This document shows, piece after piece, positions 15,938-25,032 of a DNA stretch of 41,424 bases (the first letter of the stretch is position 1; every line of letters begins with the position of its first letter). A program made the position numbers and the translations under genes. A model generated the notes under the pieces. That model did no database searches, was not told where the DNA came from, and saw only the letters and a program-made list of their open reading frames with translations. This DNA comes from Caballeronia glebae (GTDB lineage Bacteria > Pseudomonadota > Gammaproteobacteria > Burkholderiales > Burkholderiaceae), in assembly GCF_001545035.1 (NCBI RefSeq), contig NZ_FCOJ02000063.1, positions 1 to 41,424 of the forward strand, written 5' to 3'.

Positions 15938-17188
15938 TTACGCGCGATCCAGCTCGAACGCCTTGTGCAGCGCGCGCACGGCGAGTTCCGTGTACTTCTC
16001 GTCGATCAGCACCGAGATCTTGATTTCGGAAGTCGAGATCATCTGGATGTTGATGCCCTCTTCCGACAGCGTGCGGAACATCGTGCTCGCGATGCCCACG
16101 TGCGAGCGCATGCCGACGCCCACCACCGACACTTTCGACACCTTCGGGTCGCCCAGCACGGTTTCCGCCTGGACGTGGCCCTTCACCTGGTTGTTCAGGA
16201 TTTCGAGCGCGCGATGATAGTCGCCGCGGCCGACCGTGAACGTGAAGTCGGTCTTGCCGTTCACGCTCTGGTTCTGAATGATCATGTCGATGTCGATGTT
16301 CGCATCGGCGACCGGACCGAGAATCTGATACGCGACGCCCGGCTTGTCAGGCACGCCCATGACCGCGATGCGCGCTTCGTCGCGCTGGAACGCGATGCCA
16401 GAAATGACTGCTTTTTCCATGTTCTCGTCTTCTTCAAAAGTAATCAGGGTGCCGGAGTGCATCTCGTCGGCGAGCGGAATCAGCGGATCGGTCAGGCTGG
16501 AGAGCACGCGCGTCTTCACCTGATACTTGCCGGCGAATTCCACCGAGCGGATCTGCAGCACCTTCGAGCCGAGGCTCGCCATTTCCAGCATTTCCTCGAA
16601 GGTCACGCGGTCGAGCCGCCGCGCTTCTTCCACGACGCGCGGATCGGTCGTGTAGACACCGTCGACGTCGGTATAGATCAGGCACTCGTCCGCCTTCATC
16701 GCCGCCGCGATCGCGACCGCCGAGGTGTCCGAGCCGCCGCGTCCGAGCGTGGCGATATGGCCTTCCGGATCGACGCCCTGGAAGCCCGTGATGACCACGA
16801 CCTTGCCCGCGTCGAGATCCTTCAGCACGCGCTCGCCGTCGATCTCGCTGATGCGCGCCTTCGTGAACGCGCTGTCTGTCTTGATCGGCACTTGCCAGCC
16901 GGCATAACTCACGGCGTCGAGGCCTTCGGCGTGCAGCGCGATGGCCAGCAAGCCCACGCTGACCTGCTCGCCGGTGGAGGCAATCATGTCGAGTTCGCGC
17001 GGGTCCGGATCGGCCTTGATGTCTCTCGCGAGACCGAGCAGGCGATTGGTTTCGCCGGACATCGCCGAAGGCACGACGACCATCTTGTGGCCGGCCTTGT
17101 GCCATTTGGCGACGCGCTTGGCGACGTTCTTGATGCGCTCGACCGAGCCCATCGAAGTGCCGCCGTATTTGTGTACGATGAGTGCCAT
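15938..17188 (-). CDS. lysC: Aspartate kinase
   Basis: Phosphorylates aspartate, the entry step to lysine, threonine and methionine synthesis and to diaminopimelate for cell wall. The 416-residue monofunctional enzyme starts with ALIVHKYGGTSMG (residues 2-14), the kinase signature, and ends with two ACT domains (about 265-340 and 345-410) that sense lysine and threonine in relatives. STGEQVS and DVDGVYTTDPR are conserved kinase-domain motifs. ATG at 17188 has GGAGGG upstream. It follows tilS on the same strand after 325 bp and precedes tRNA-Ser, an order seen in Burkholderia. Confidence 0.96.
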   Translation of the reverse strand: MALIVHKYGGTSMGSVERIKNVAKRVAKWHKAGHKMVVVPSAMSGETNRLLGLARDIKADPDPRELDMIASTGEQVSVGLLAIALHAEGLDAVSYAGWQVPIKTDSAFTKARISEIDGERVLKDLDAGKVVVITGFQGVDPEGHIATLGRGGSDTSAVAIAAAMKADECLIYTDVDGVYTTDPRVVEEARRLDRVTFEEMLEMASLGSKVLQIRSVEFAGKYQVKTRVLSSLTDPLIPLADEMHSGTLITFEEDENMEKAVISGIAFQRDEARIAVMGVPDKPGVAYQILGPVADANIDIDMIIQNQSVNGKTDFTFTVGRGDYHRALEILNNQVKGHVQAETVLGDPKVSKVSVVGVGMRSHVGIASTMFRTLSEEGINIQMISTSEIKISVLIDEKYTELAVRALHKAFELDRA

Positions 17189-17513
17189 TGTCGTTTTGAA
17201 CTGGAGGGAAAACCGCGCTTCACGCGCTCAACGCGAAAGCGCTCGAGACTCGTGCTCGATCGCTTCAGGGGATGTCGAAGCCGGCTACGATACGCGGGCG
17301 CTGCCGCACGCCCGTCGCGCGCTCGCACGAATTGATAAGCGACGCGCACGGATGCGTCGTTGCGGGCGAAATCGAGTCTTTTGAACGGAGATGCCGCGCA
17401 AAAACGCGCTTGGGCGAAACGAGTTACCGTACCCGATCGAGGCTGAAATTACAAGATGGAGCGCCCGTGACGGCAATTTTACCGGCTTGCGCGCAACGCT
17501 TGACCGGAAGCCC
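17189..17513 (-). other. Gap between tilS and lysC (lysC leader region)
   Basis: 325 bp with no recognisable gene. The lysC ribosome-binding site lies at the lysC end. A TAAAAT at the tilS end (near 17480) could be a -10 box but has no -35 partner. No lysine riboswitch could be recognised by eye, although one cannot be excluded without structure prediction. Confidence 0.4.
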
Positions 17514-18941
17514 CTACGCGAGCAGCAGATCCGGCCGCCACGAAATGCGGCGCAGCGGTCCGTGCGCGGCGCTCGGCGCGGCTTCGCGGTTCACGCCCAC
17601 GTGCGGCACGAACAGCAGCGCCTCGCCGATGAAAAGCAGCGGCACATCGCGCTTCCACGCCGGCACGCCGCGCTCCTGGAACAGGTTCTTCAGCGTGCGG
17701 CTCGGCGCCTCGGCCGCGACGCGCATGCGCTCGCCACCCGCACGCGAGCGCGCGACGAGCGGCGCGGCGCGCAATACGCCCTCGCCGACAACGTCGTCAG
17801 CGGAAGAATCGACGAGCTCGAACACGAACGAGCCGCGCCATTGCGGCAGACGCCACACCTCCTCGCCGCGCCACTGCAGTTCCGCCGGGGCTTTGAGCGC
17901 GGGCGCGTGTTCGTCGAGATCGGGCGCATCGCTGCTATCGCCCGCTTCCCAAAACAACAGATTGCGATACACGCGCAGGCAGTGCCCCGCGTGATCGACA
18001 CGCAGCGCGTGGCCATCGCGCGCGACGGCGGCATCACGCATCTGACGGAGCATGTCGGCGATGCGCGCCGTCGATGCTGCGATCAAACCGCGCGAGCGGA
18101 TCCAGAAACGCATGAGATTGATCGCACGTTCGTCGTCGAGTGCGAGCAGCGCGTCCAGCATGAGCGCGCCCTCCTCGTCCGCGCTCTGCACGTGCGCGAG
18201 ATCGATGCGCGCGAGTTGATCCAATAAGCGCTGCGCCGACGCGGCATGCGATGCGGTGCGCGCGAGCGCATCGCGAAAGCCGGGAAAATGCACCGCGAGA
18301 ATGGGCAGCACGTCATGGCGCAGCGCGTTGCGCGAATAGCGCGTGTCGGCGTTGGATTCGTCATCGATCCAGCTCAGGTCGCGCTCGTGCGCGTACTGCT
18401 CCAGTTGCGCGCGCAGCAAGCGCAAAAGCGGACGCAGGCGCGGCGCCGCGCCGTCCGAACGCTGCGGCGCCATCGCCGCGAGGCCCGCAACGCCCGCGCC
18501 GCGCAGCAGTTGCAGCAGCACGGTTTCGGCCTGATCGTCGGCGTGATGCGCAATCAGCAGCGCCGCCGCGCCGTGCTCGTCGCAGAGATCGTCGAGTGCC
18601 CGGTAACGCGCGTCGCGCGCCGCCGCTTCGAGACTTTCGCCGCCGGCGCGCGCAACATCGACGTGCCGCGCGGCGTACCGCACGTCGAGCGACGCCGCGA
18701 AGCGCTCGCAATGCGCGGCCCACGCGTTGGCGTTCGGGCTCAGACCGTGATGAACATGCAGCGCGATCACGCGCCGCGCGCCGAAGCAGCGCACGGCCGC
18801 GTCGAGCAGCACGGTCGAGTCGAGCCCGCCGCTCAATGCGACAGCGAGAAGTGAATCCGGGGGAAGATCCGCATCCGAAACCGCCGCGCGCACCGCCTCG
18901 AACACGAGGCGGCCGGCTGGGGTTTCGTTATCGGATGTCAC
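17514..18941 (-). CDS. tilS: tRNA(Ile)-lysidine synthase
   Basis: Modifies cytidine 34 of tRNA-Ile(CAU) to lysidine, so that it reads AUA; essential for correct decoding. The 475-residue protein has the N-type ATP pyrophosphatase loop SGGLDST at residues 37-43, then VIALHVHHGLSPNA and LLIAHHADDQAETVLLQLLRG, both conserved in TilS. The C-terminal ~130 residues form the TilS substrate-binding domains, with LKNLFQERGVPAWKR as the recognisable segment. Lies 38 bp downstream of accA on the same strand, so cotranscription is likely. Confidence 0.95.
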   Translation of the reverse strand: MTSDNETPAGRLVFEAVRAAVSDADLPPDSLLAVALSGGLDSTVLLDAAVRCFGARRVIALHVHHGLSPNANAWAAHCERFAASLDVRYAARHVDVARAGGESLEAAARDARYRALDDLCDEHGAAALLIAHHADDQAETVLLQLLRGAGVAGLAAMAPQRSDGAAPRLRPLLRLLRAQLEQYAHERDLSWIDDESNADTRYSRNALRHDVLPILAVHFPGFRDALARTASHAASAQRLLDQLARIDLAHVQSADEEGALMLDALLALDDERAINLMRFWIRSRGLIAASTARIADMLRQMRDAAVARDGHALRVDHAGHCLRVYRNLLFWEAGDSSDAPDLDEHAPALKAPAELQWRGEEVWRLPQWRGSFVFELVDSSADDVVGEGVLRAAPLVARSRAGGERMRVAAEAPSRTLKNLFQERGVPAWKRDVPLLFIGEALLFVPHVGVNREAAPSAAHGPLRRISWRPDLLLA

Positions 18942-18979
18942 GAGAGTTCGTGATGGATGAGATGACGGAGATGACGGGA

Positions 18980-19951
18980 CTACGCGCCCGGCAGCGATTC
19001 CTTGAACTTGCCGTAAGCCATCAGCTTTTCAAAGCGGCGTTCGCGCAAGTCGTTGACGCTCATGCCCTGGAACTGGCGCAGCGAGTCGGCGAGCGCGCGG
19101 CGCAGGAACGCGGCCATGCCCTTCGCGTCGCGATGCGCGCCGCCGAGCGGCTCGTTCACGATCTTGTCGATGAGGCCGAGCGCCTTCAGGCGATGCGCCG
19201 TGAGACCGAGCGCCTCGGCCGCTTCCGGCGCCTTCGCCGCGCTCTTCCACAGGATCGACGCGCAGCCTTCCGGCGAGATGACCGAGTACGTGGAGAATTG
19301 CAGCATCATCACGGTATCGGCGACCGCGATCGCGAGCGCGCCGCCCGAGCCGCCTTCACCGATGATCGTCGTGATGATCGGCGTCTTGAGTTCCGCCATC
19401 ACATACAGGTTGCGGCCGATGGCTTCCGACTGCCCGCGCTCTTCCGCGCCGATGCCCGGATACGCGCCCGGCGTATCGACGAACGTGAAAATGGGCAAGC
19501 TGAATTTCTCGGCGGTGCGCATCAGGCGTTCGGCCTTGCGATAGCCTTCAGGACGCGGCATGCCGAAGTTACGCAGCGCGCGCTCCTTCGTGTCGCGGCC
19601 CTTCTGATGACCGATCACCATGCACGGCTGACCATTGAAGCGCGCCAAACCGCCGACGATCGCGAGGTCGTCCGCGAAGGATCGGTCGCCATGCATTTCG
19701 TGGAAATCGGTGAAAAGCTCGCTCACGTAGTCGAGCGTGTACGGACGCTGCGGGTGACGCGCAATCTGCGAAACCTGCCACGGCGACAGGTTCGCGTAGA
19801 GATCTTTTGTGAGCTGCTGGCTCTTCTTCGACAGCCGCTCGATTTCTTCCGAAATATCGACAGCGGAATCGTCCTGAACGAAGCGGAGTTCTTCGATCTT
19901 CGCTTCGAGTTCAGCTATCGGCTGCTCGAAATCCAGAAACGTGGTCTTCAT
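18980..19951 (-). CDS. accA: Acetyl-CoA carboxylase carboxyltransferase, alpha subunit
   Basis: With AccD, transfers the carboxyl group from biotin-carrier protein to acetyl-CoA, giving malonyl-CoA, the first committed step of fatty-acid synthesis. 323 residues, close to E. coli AccA (319). KTTFLDFEQPIAELEAKIEE opens the N-terminal coiled region; GGLARFNGQPCMVIGHQKGRD and the oxyanion-hole glycine region IIGEGGSGGALAIAVADTV are diagnostic. The start at 19951 matches the family; an in-frame start seven codons upstream is less likely. It probably forms an operon with tilS downstream and follows the alkA-like gene by 142 bp. Confidence 0.96.
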   Translation of the reverse strand: MKTTFLDFEQPIAELEAKIEELRFVQDDSAVDISEEIERLSKKSQQLTKDLYANLSPWQVSQIARHPQRPYTLDYVSELFTDFHEMHGDRSFADDLAIVGGLARFNGQPCMVIGHQKGRDTKERALRNFGMPRPEGYRKAERLMRTAEKFSLPIFTFVDTPGAYPGIGAEERGQSEAIGRNLYVMAELKTPIITTIIGEGGSGGALAIAVADTVMMLQFSTYSVISPEGCASILWKSAAKAPEAAEALGLTAHRLKALGLIDKIVNEPLGGAHRDAKGMAAFLRRALADSLRQFQGMSVNDLRERRFEKLMAYGKFKESLPGA

Positions 19952-20093
19952 ATGTTCGAGTCCTAGGAACATCGGGCAGCGCGTATTCTAACCGCGTCCG
20001 TCCCTCAAAAATTCGCGCGCGAACTATCGATTATAAAGCAACGATAGGTCGCGCTTGTCGCGTCGACTTCTCGCGTCTTCGCGCGTGTGTATT

Positions 20094-21134
20094 TTAGTGA
20101 TCTGCGGGAATCGGATTGAGGCTGCGCCACATATACCAGGTCGCGACCGTGCGCCACGGTTCCCAGTTCGCCGCCACTTCGCGCGCCTCGCTGCGCGTCA
20201 CCGGTTCTCCGCTGAAGTAGTTGACGCTGATCGCCTGAATCAGGCCGAGATCGTCGAGCGGCAAAACGTCCGGGCGCGACAGATTGAAGATGAGGAACAT
20301 CTCCGCCGTCCATCGGCCGATGCCGCGAATCTGCGTGAGTTCGGCGATCACGGCTTCGTCGTCCATCGACGTCCATGCATCGACATGCAGCGCGCCGGAT
20401 TCGAAATGCTGCGCGAGATCGAGAATGTACTCGGCCTTGCGTTTGGACAAGCCGCACGCCTGCAGCTTGTCATGGCCGAGCTTGATGAAATGCGCCGGGT
20501 GAACCTCGGGGCATGCGCCCTTCACGCGTTCCCAGATCGCCTGCGCCGCCTTCACGGAAATCTGCTGACCGGCGACCGAGCGCGCGAGTGTGGAGAATGG
20601 ATCGCCGAGATTGACGAGATGAATCTCGCCGAACTTCGGGATCAGCTTCTTGAGTATGCGGTCGCGCCTCATGAGATCCGCGCACGCTCGATCCCAGTAG
20701 TCGGGACGAACGACCTCGCGCGTGAGTCCGCCGATCTGCACCGGCACCGCGGCGTCGGACGTGACGACGCGCGACTTGCGCACCACCTCGCCACGTTCCG
20801 CGACGAGCGCCTGCGCACTCGCACCGTCGCCGGCGATCGCGCGGCCGTTGCCCTTCGCGGGCGACGCTTCGGCTTCTTCCGTGCCCGCCTTCGATGCGCG
20901 CGCAGCCCCGTTCAGGCGCGCCGCCGTCTCGGGCTTCGTCGCCTTGAGCGCGGCGCTTCGGCCGAGCTTCGCGCCGACGCCGGCACGCGTCGCCGCGGCC
21001 TTGCCCGTTGCACCTGCGCCATCGATCTGCTGCGTGTCCGCTTTCGTTTGTGCGCTGCGCGTGCGCTTCGTTGCGCCCGACACATCGCTGACAGACGCGG
21101 GTCGCTTGACCGGCGTCTTCCTGGCCGTTGCCAT
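20094..21134 (-). CDS. AlkA-type DNA-3-methyladenine glycosylase with long Ala/Lys-rich N-terminal extension
   Basis: Base-excision repair glycosylase that removes alkylated purines. The C-terminal ~200 residues are a helix-hairpin-helix GPD domain: SVAGQQISVKAAQAIWERV, then LTQIRGIGRWTAEMFLIFNL and the catalytic aspartate in DVLPLDDLGL. The N-terminal ~125 residues are low-complexity, rich in alanine, lysine, threonine and glycine (KTPVKRPASVSDVSGATKRT), and are not part of the AlkA domain. Such tails occur in Burkholderia DNA-binding proteins and may bind DNA non-specifically; this is inference. The last strand WRTVATWYMWRSL is typical. Lies 47 bp downstream of cysS, so cotranscription is likely. 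The domain is clear; whether it is AlkA itself or a related HhH-GPD enzyme is less certain. Confidence 0.9.
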   Translation of the reverse strand: MATARKTPVKRPASVSDVSGATKRTRSAQTKADTQQIDGAGATGKAAATRAGVGAKLGRSAALKATKPETAARLNGAARASKAGTEEAEASPAKGNGRAIAGDGASAQALVAERGEVVRKSRVVTSDAAVPVQIGGLTREVVRPDYWDRACADLMRRDRILKKLIPKFGEIHLVNLGDPFSTLARSVAGQQISVKAAQAIWERVKGACPEVHPAHFIKLGHDKLQACGLSKRKAEYILDLAQHFESGALHVDAWTSMDDEAVIAELTQIRGIGRWTAEMFLIFNLSRPDVLPLDDLGLIQAISVNYFSGEPVTRSEAREVAANWEPWRTVATWYMWRSLNPIPADH

Positions 21135-21181
21135 CTTGCCTCCTGCCTGGTGAGTCGATCAGAGGGTTCGAATGGCCGCGT

Positions 21182-22579
21182 TCAAACGCGGCGCCATTCG
21201 GTCGACCCACCCGGTTTGTCTTCAAGCGCAATACCGGCTTCGAGCAGTTCAGCGCGAATCCGGTCTGCTTCGGCATAGTTCTTCGCCTGCTTCGCGGCGA
21301 TGCGCTCGGCGATCTTCGCGTCGATCTCTTGCGGCAAAAGTCCCTGCCCGGAACCCGTACCGCTTGCTTGCTGCAGGAATCCACGCGGCTCGCGCCCGAG
21401 CAGACCGAGCACGCCCGCGAGACCCTTGAGCTGGCGAGCGAGCGCGGCATCGCGCGTACGGTTCACTTCGCTCGCGAGATCGAACAGCACCGACACGGCT
21501 ACCGGCGTGTTGAAGTCGTCGTTCATCGCAGACTGGAAACGCTGCGCGTTCGCTTCGCTCCAGTCAAGTTGCTGATTGTCCGGCTCGACATCCTTCAACG
21601 CCGTATATAGGCGCGTCAACGCGTTCTTCGCGTCGTCGATATGCACATCGCTGTAATTCAGCGGCGACCGATAGTGTGCCCGCGCAATAAAGAAGCGCAC
21701 GACTTCCGCATCAAATTTTTCAAGAACTTCGCGGATCGTGAAAAAGTTGCCGAGCGACTTCGACATCTTTTCACTGTCGATCTGCACGAAGCCGTTGTGC
21801 ATCCAGTAGTTCACGAACTGCTTGCCGGTTGCGCCTTCGCTCTGCGCGATCTCGTTCTCGTGATGCGGGAACTGGAGATCCATGCCGCCGCCGTGAATGT
21901 CGAACTGATCGCCGAGCAAGGTGCAGCCCATTGCGGAACATTCGATGTGCCAGCCCGGACGCCCGCGGCCCCACTTCGAGTCCCAGCCCGTGTCGTCCGG
22001 CTCGCCCGCTTTCGACTGCTTCCACAGCACGAAGTCGAGCGGGTCTTCCTTGGCGTCGTTGGCCGCGACGCGCTCGCCCGCGCGCAAGTCTTCGATCGAC
22101 TTGCCCGAAAGCTTGCCGTAGTCGGCGAACTTGCGCACCGAGTAATTCACGTCGCCGTCTTTGGCCTGATACGCGTAACCGTTGGCGTGCAACGCATCGA
22201 TCATGCCGAGCATCTGCGGCACGAACTCGGTCGCGCGCGGCTCGATGTCCGCGCGCGCCACGCCGAGCGCGTCCATGTCCTCATGCATCGCCGCGATGAA
22301 GCGATGTGTGAGCGACTTGATGGGTTCGTTGTTCTCGACCGCGCGACGAATGATCTTGTCGTCGATGTCCGTGATGTTGCGGACATAGGTCACCTTATAG
22401 CCGATCTCGCGCAACCATCGCTGCACGAGATCGAATACCACGAACATGCGCGCGTGCCCCACGTGACAATAGTCGTACACCGTGATTCCGCAGACATACA
22501 TGCGCACCTCTCCGGCGCGAAGCGGCGTGAAGGTTTGCTTGTCACGCGCGAGCGTGTTGTAGATGCGCAGCGAGTTCAT
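21182..22579 (-). CDS. cysS: Cysteinyl-tRNA synthetase
   Basis: Charges tRNA-Cys with cysteine. The 465-residue class I synthetase (E. coli 461) has the HIGH-type motif HVGH at 39-42 and KMSKS at 271-275. Zinc ligands C30, C214, H239 and E243 correspond to the E. coli set. GWHIECSAM and GGGMDLQFPHHENE are characteristic. The start at 22579 matches the family; a long in-frame extension upstream is arginine-rich non-homologous sequence. A short loop after residue 415 (QQASGTGSGQGLLPQ) is a variable insertion. First gene of the minus-strand run leading to lysC. Confidence 0.96.
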   Translation of the reverse strand: MNSLRIYNTLARDKQTFTPLRAGEVRMYVCGITVYDYCHVGHARMFVVFDLVQRWLREIGYKVTYVRNITDIDDKIIRRAVENNEPIKSLTHRFIAAMHEDMDALGVARADIEPRATEFVPQMLGMIDALHANGYAYQAKDGDVNYSVRKFADYGKLSGKSIEDLRAGERVAANDAKEDPLDFVLWKQSKAGEPDDTGWDSKWGRGRPGWHIECSAMGCTLLGDQFDIHGGGMDLQFPHHENEIAQSEGATGKQFVNYWMHNGFVQIDSEKMSKSLGNFFTIREVLEKFDAEVVRFFIARAHYRSPLNYSDVHIDDAKNALTRLYTALKDVEPDNQQLDWSEANAQRFQSAMNDDFNTPVAVSVLFDLASEVNRTRDAALARQLKGLAGVLGLLGREPRGFLQQASGTGSGQGLLPQEIDAKIAERIAAKQAKNYAEADRIRAELLEAGIALEDKPGGSTEWRRV

Positions 22580-23038
22580 AGAAGGCGAGGCATGGGCCGG
22601 AATCAACCGTGTGCCGGGCAGCAAGCGGCGTGCGCGATGCGTGCGGGAGCGAAAGGACCCACACGCGAGCGCGAACACGACGGTCATGCGACCAGGACGG
22701 AGACGGCCACGAGTGGCGAAAGACAGTCTGGAGTCGGCGCGAGATGCTCGCCTGGATAACCAGGCGCGAGACACGTGCGCGGGACGTGCAGACCTTTTGT
22801 TAGAATGGGTCGGAGTATAACACCGGGGCCTGAGCCTATGAAATCTCGAAGCGGCCGCGCGGCGGGCATTGCAAGCCGCGCTCCGGGCCGGGCTGAAAGC
22901 CTTGCCGGACACCATGCCGCATCGGGCGTTTCTGCTCGTTCTCCCGTGCTCGCACGCATTCACGTGCTCAGGCGCTCGCCGTCCCTTTCGCCGCTTTCGT
23001 GGCTTCTTTCGCTGCATCATTCATTGACTCGATTCCAA
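22580..23038. other. Divergent intergenic region cysS / TPR gene
   Basis: 459 bp if the TPR gene starts at GTG 23039. A TATAAC -10-like element at 22816-22821 points toward the TPR gene, without a good -35. An in-frame ATG at 22838 could extend the TPR protein by 67 residues; that extension is arginine/serine-rich and has no clear ribosome-binding site, so it is treated as leader. No other gene is seen. Confidence 0.4.
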
Positions 23039-23815
23039 GTGACTCATCGCATAGTGCGCAGGCCTCTGCAACTCTCTTGCCGGCTCGTTTCCCGGACGCT
23101 CGCCATCGCGGCGCTCGGCTTCGCCGCATGCGTCGGCATGTCCGGGGCCGCGCTCGCGCAGATCTCGACCGCCACGCGCGACGACACGCCGCAGATCGAT
23201 TCGGCCATCGCGACCAAGGACTGGAACGCCGCGCTCACGCAACTCGACGCGCGCATCGCGAGCAATCCGCGCGATGTGCAGGCGAAGTTCAAGCGTGCCA
23301 CCGTGCTCGCACGGCTGAATCGCGACGACGATGCCATCGCCGCTTTCACCGAGCTCACGCAGGCCTATCCCGAACTGCCGGAGCCGTATAACAACCTCGC
23401 CGCGCTCTACGCGAAGAAAGGCCACTACGAGGAGGCGCGCGCCGCGCTCGAAACCGCGGTCAAGGCGAATCCCGGCTATGCGCTCGCCTACGACAACCTG
23501 GGCGATCTTTATCTTCGTCTCGCGAGCGAGTCGTACAAGCGCGCGCAATCGCTCGGCTCGAAGAGCCCGCTCACGAGCCAGCGCATCGCGGCGATCCAGA
23601 ACATCTACACGCCGCCGAAGAAGCGCGCGGGCGCGGCGAACGCTGCGTCGGGCACAGGCGCGGCCACCGCGCCGCACCCGGCCGCGGACGAATGGGCGCC
23701 CGCGTCCGGCGCCGCCTCGCCGACCATGCCCGGCCCCGACGAGTACGCGCCGTTCGGCGGCCCGACCAGCCCGCTGCCGACCACGCCTTACGTCGCGCCG
23801 CCAGCGCAGCCGTAA
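23039..23815 (+). CDS. Secreted tetratricopeptide repeat protein
   Basis: A 258-residue predicted periplasmic protein with about three TPR units. From GTG at 23039 the N-terminus is a signal peptide (LVSRTLAIAALGFAACVGMS, ending ALA near residue 41). TPR helices occupy about 60-165, with AKFKRATVLARLNRDDDAIA and PEPYNNLAALYAKKGHYEEA as the clearest repeat pairs. The last ~80 residues are alanine/proline-rich (PTMPGPDEYAPFGGPTSP) and probably disordered. TPRs mediate protein-protein contacts; the partner is unknown. A start at ATG 22838 cannot be excluded. The gene directly precedes ppiA (56 bp), a neighbourhood that suggests envelope protein folding. Confidence 0.82.
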   Translation: MTHRIVRRPLQLSCRLVSRTLAIAALGFAACVGMSGAALAQISTATRDDTPQIDSAIATKDWNAALTQLDARIASNPRDVQAKFKRATVLARLNRDDDAIAAFTELTQAYPELPEPYNNLAALYAKKGHYEEARAALETAVKANPGYALAYDNLGDLYLRLASESYKRAQSLGSKSPLTSQRIAAIQNIYTPPKKRAGAANAASGTGAATAPHPAADEWAPASGAASPTMPGPDEYAPFGGPTSPLPTTPYVAPPAQP

Positions 23816-23870
23816 GCACGCGCGCTTCGCAGTCGACTGTTTGCATTCACCACACGAGGATCGATCCTTC

Positions 23871-24452
23871 ATGAAATTCCTGATGTTGGCGCTGTCGAGC
23901 GCCGCCCTGATCGCAAGCGCACCGGCGTTCGCCCAGCCGAATGCGCAGGCCGCGCATCCCACCGTGCTCTTCAAGACCACGCAAGGCGACATCAAGGTCG
24001 AGCTGTATCCCGAGAAGGCGCCGAAGACGGTCGCGAACTTTCTTGATTACGTGAAGTCCGGTCAGTACAGCGGCACGATCTTTCATCGCGTGATTCCGGG
24101 CTTCATGATCCAGGGCGGCGGCTTCAGCACGGCATTCGCCGAGAAGCCGACGCGCGCGCCGATTCCGCTGGAGAGCAAGAACGGTCTGAAGAACGCCACG
24201 GGCACGCTCGCGATGGCGCGCACGAGCGACCCGAACTCCGCCACCGCGCAGTTCTTCATCAATACGGTCGATAATGCGGGTCTCGACTATCCGAGCCCGG
24301 ACGGCAACGGCTATGCCGTGTTCGGCAAGGTCGTCGCGGGCATGGACGTCGTGAAGAAGATCGAAGGCAGCCCGACCACCACGCGCGGCCCGATGCAGGA
24401 CGTGCCGCAAAAGCCGACCGTGATCGAGTCGGCCACCGTGGTCCTGCAGTAA
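23871..24452 (+). CDS. ppiA: Periplasmic cyclophilin-type peptidyl-prolyl isomerase
   Basis: Accelerates cis-trans isomerisation of proline bonds in exported proteins. 193 residues with signal peptide MKFLMLALSSAALIASAPAF cleaved after FAQ or AFA. The cyclophilin core carries IFHRVIPGFMIQGGGF, GTLAMARTSDPNSATAQFFI and GYAVFGKVVAGMDVV. Contains the catalytic arginine in FHRV and the conserved Q in MIQGGG. It stands 74 bp upstream of a cytoplasmic homologue, ppiB, with which it shares most of the core sequence: a tandem duplication where one copy gained a signal peptide. Confidence 0.93.
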   Translation: MKFLMLALSSAALIASAPAFAQPNAQAAHPTVLFKTTQGDIKVELYPEKAPKTVANFLDYVKSGQYSGTIFHRVIPGFMIQGGGFSTAFAEKPTRAPIPLESKNGLKNATGTLAMARTSDPNSATAQFFINTVDNAGLDYPSPDGNGYAVFGKVVAGMDVVKKIEGSPTTTRGPMQDVPQKPTVIESATVVLQ

Positions 24453-24526
24453 CCCGAAGCGCCTGTCGCTGGCCCGGCGCGCGCTGCGCCGGGGCTCAAT
24501 CAAACACAATGGAGAGAAACATCATC

Positions 24527-25018
24527 ATGGTCGAACTGCATACGAACCACGGCGTCATCAAGCTCGAACTGGACGCTGAGAAGGCGCCGAAGTCCGTCGA
24601 GAATTTCCTGAACTACGTGAAGAAGGGTCATTACGACAACACCGTGTTCCACCGCGTGATCGATGGCTTCATGATCCAGGGCGGCGGCTTCGAGCCGGGC
24701 ATGAACCAGAAGCCTACGGATGCGCCGGTCAACAACGAAGCCAACAACGGCCTCAAGAACGACAACGGCACGATCGCGATGGCGCGCACGAACGATCCGC
24801 ATTCGGCGACCGCGCAGTTCTTCATCAACGTGAAGGACAACGAGTTCCTGAACCATTCGTCGCCGACGCCGCAAGGCTGGGGCTATACCGTGTTCGGCCG
24901 TGTCGTCGAAGGCATGGACGTGGTCGAGAAGATCAAGAAGGTCAAGACCGGCTCGAAGGGCTTTCACCAGGACGTACCGGTCGACGACGTGGTGATCGAG
25001 AAGGCCGTGGTGGTCTGA
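24527..25018 (+). CDS. ppiB: Cytoplasmic cyclophilin-type peptidyl-prolyl isomerase
   Basis: Cytoplasmic prolyl isomerase of 163 residues, E. coli PpiB type. Starts MVELHTNHGVIKLELDAEKA without signal peptide; core motifs VFHRVIDGFMIQGGGF, GTIAMARTNDPHSATAQFF and GWGYTVFGRVVEGMDV. ATG at 24527 preferred over an in-frame ATG six codons upstream because it matches the family; GGAGAG lies 12 nt upstream. Followed at 14 bp by lpxH, so ppiA-ppiB-lpxH are probably one transcript. Confidence 0.94.
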   Translation: MVELHTNHGVIKLELDAEKAPKSVENFLNYVKKGHYDNTVFHRVIDGFMIQGGGFEPGMNQKPTDAPVNNEANNGLKNDNGTIAMARTNDPHSATAQFFINVKDNEFLNHSSPTPQGWGYTVFGRVVEGMDVVEKIKKVKTGSKGFHQDVPVDDVVIEKAVVV

Positions 25019-25032
25019 TCCCCGGCCATTGC

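Noticed and set aside
17189..17513. Lysine riboswitch before lysC
   Set aside because: No conserved core could be recognised by eye.
22838..23038. Start of the TPR protein at ATG 22838
   Set aside because: It adds 67 basic, non-homologous residues before a good signal peptide; the GTG at 23039 is preferred, though not proven.
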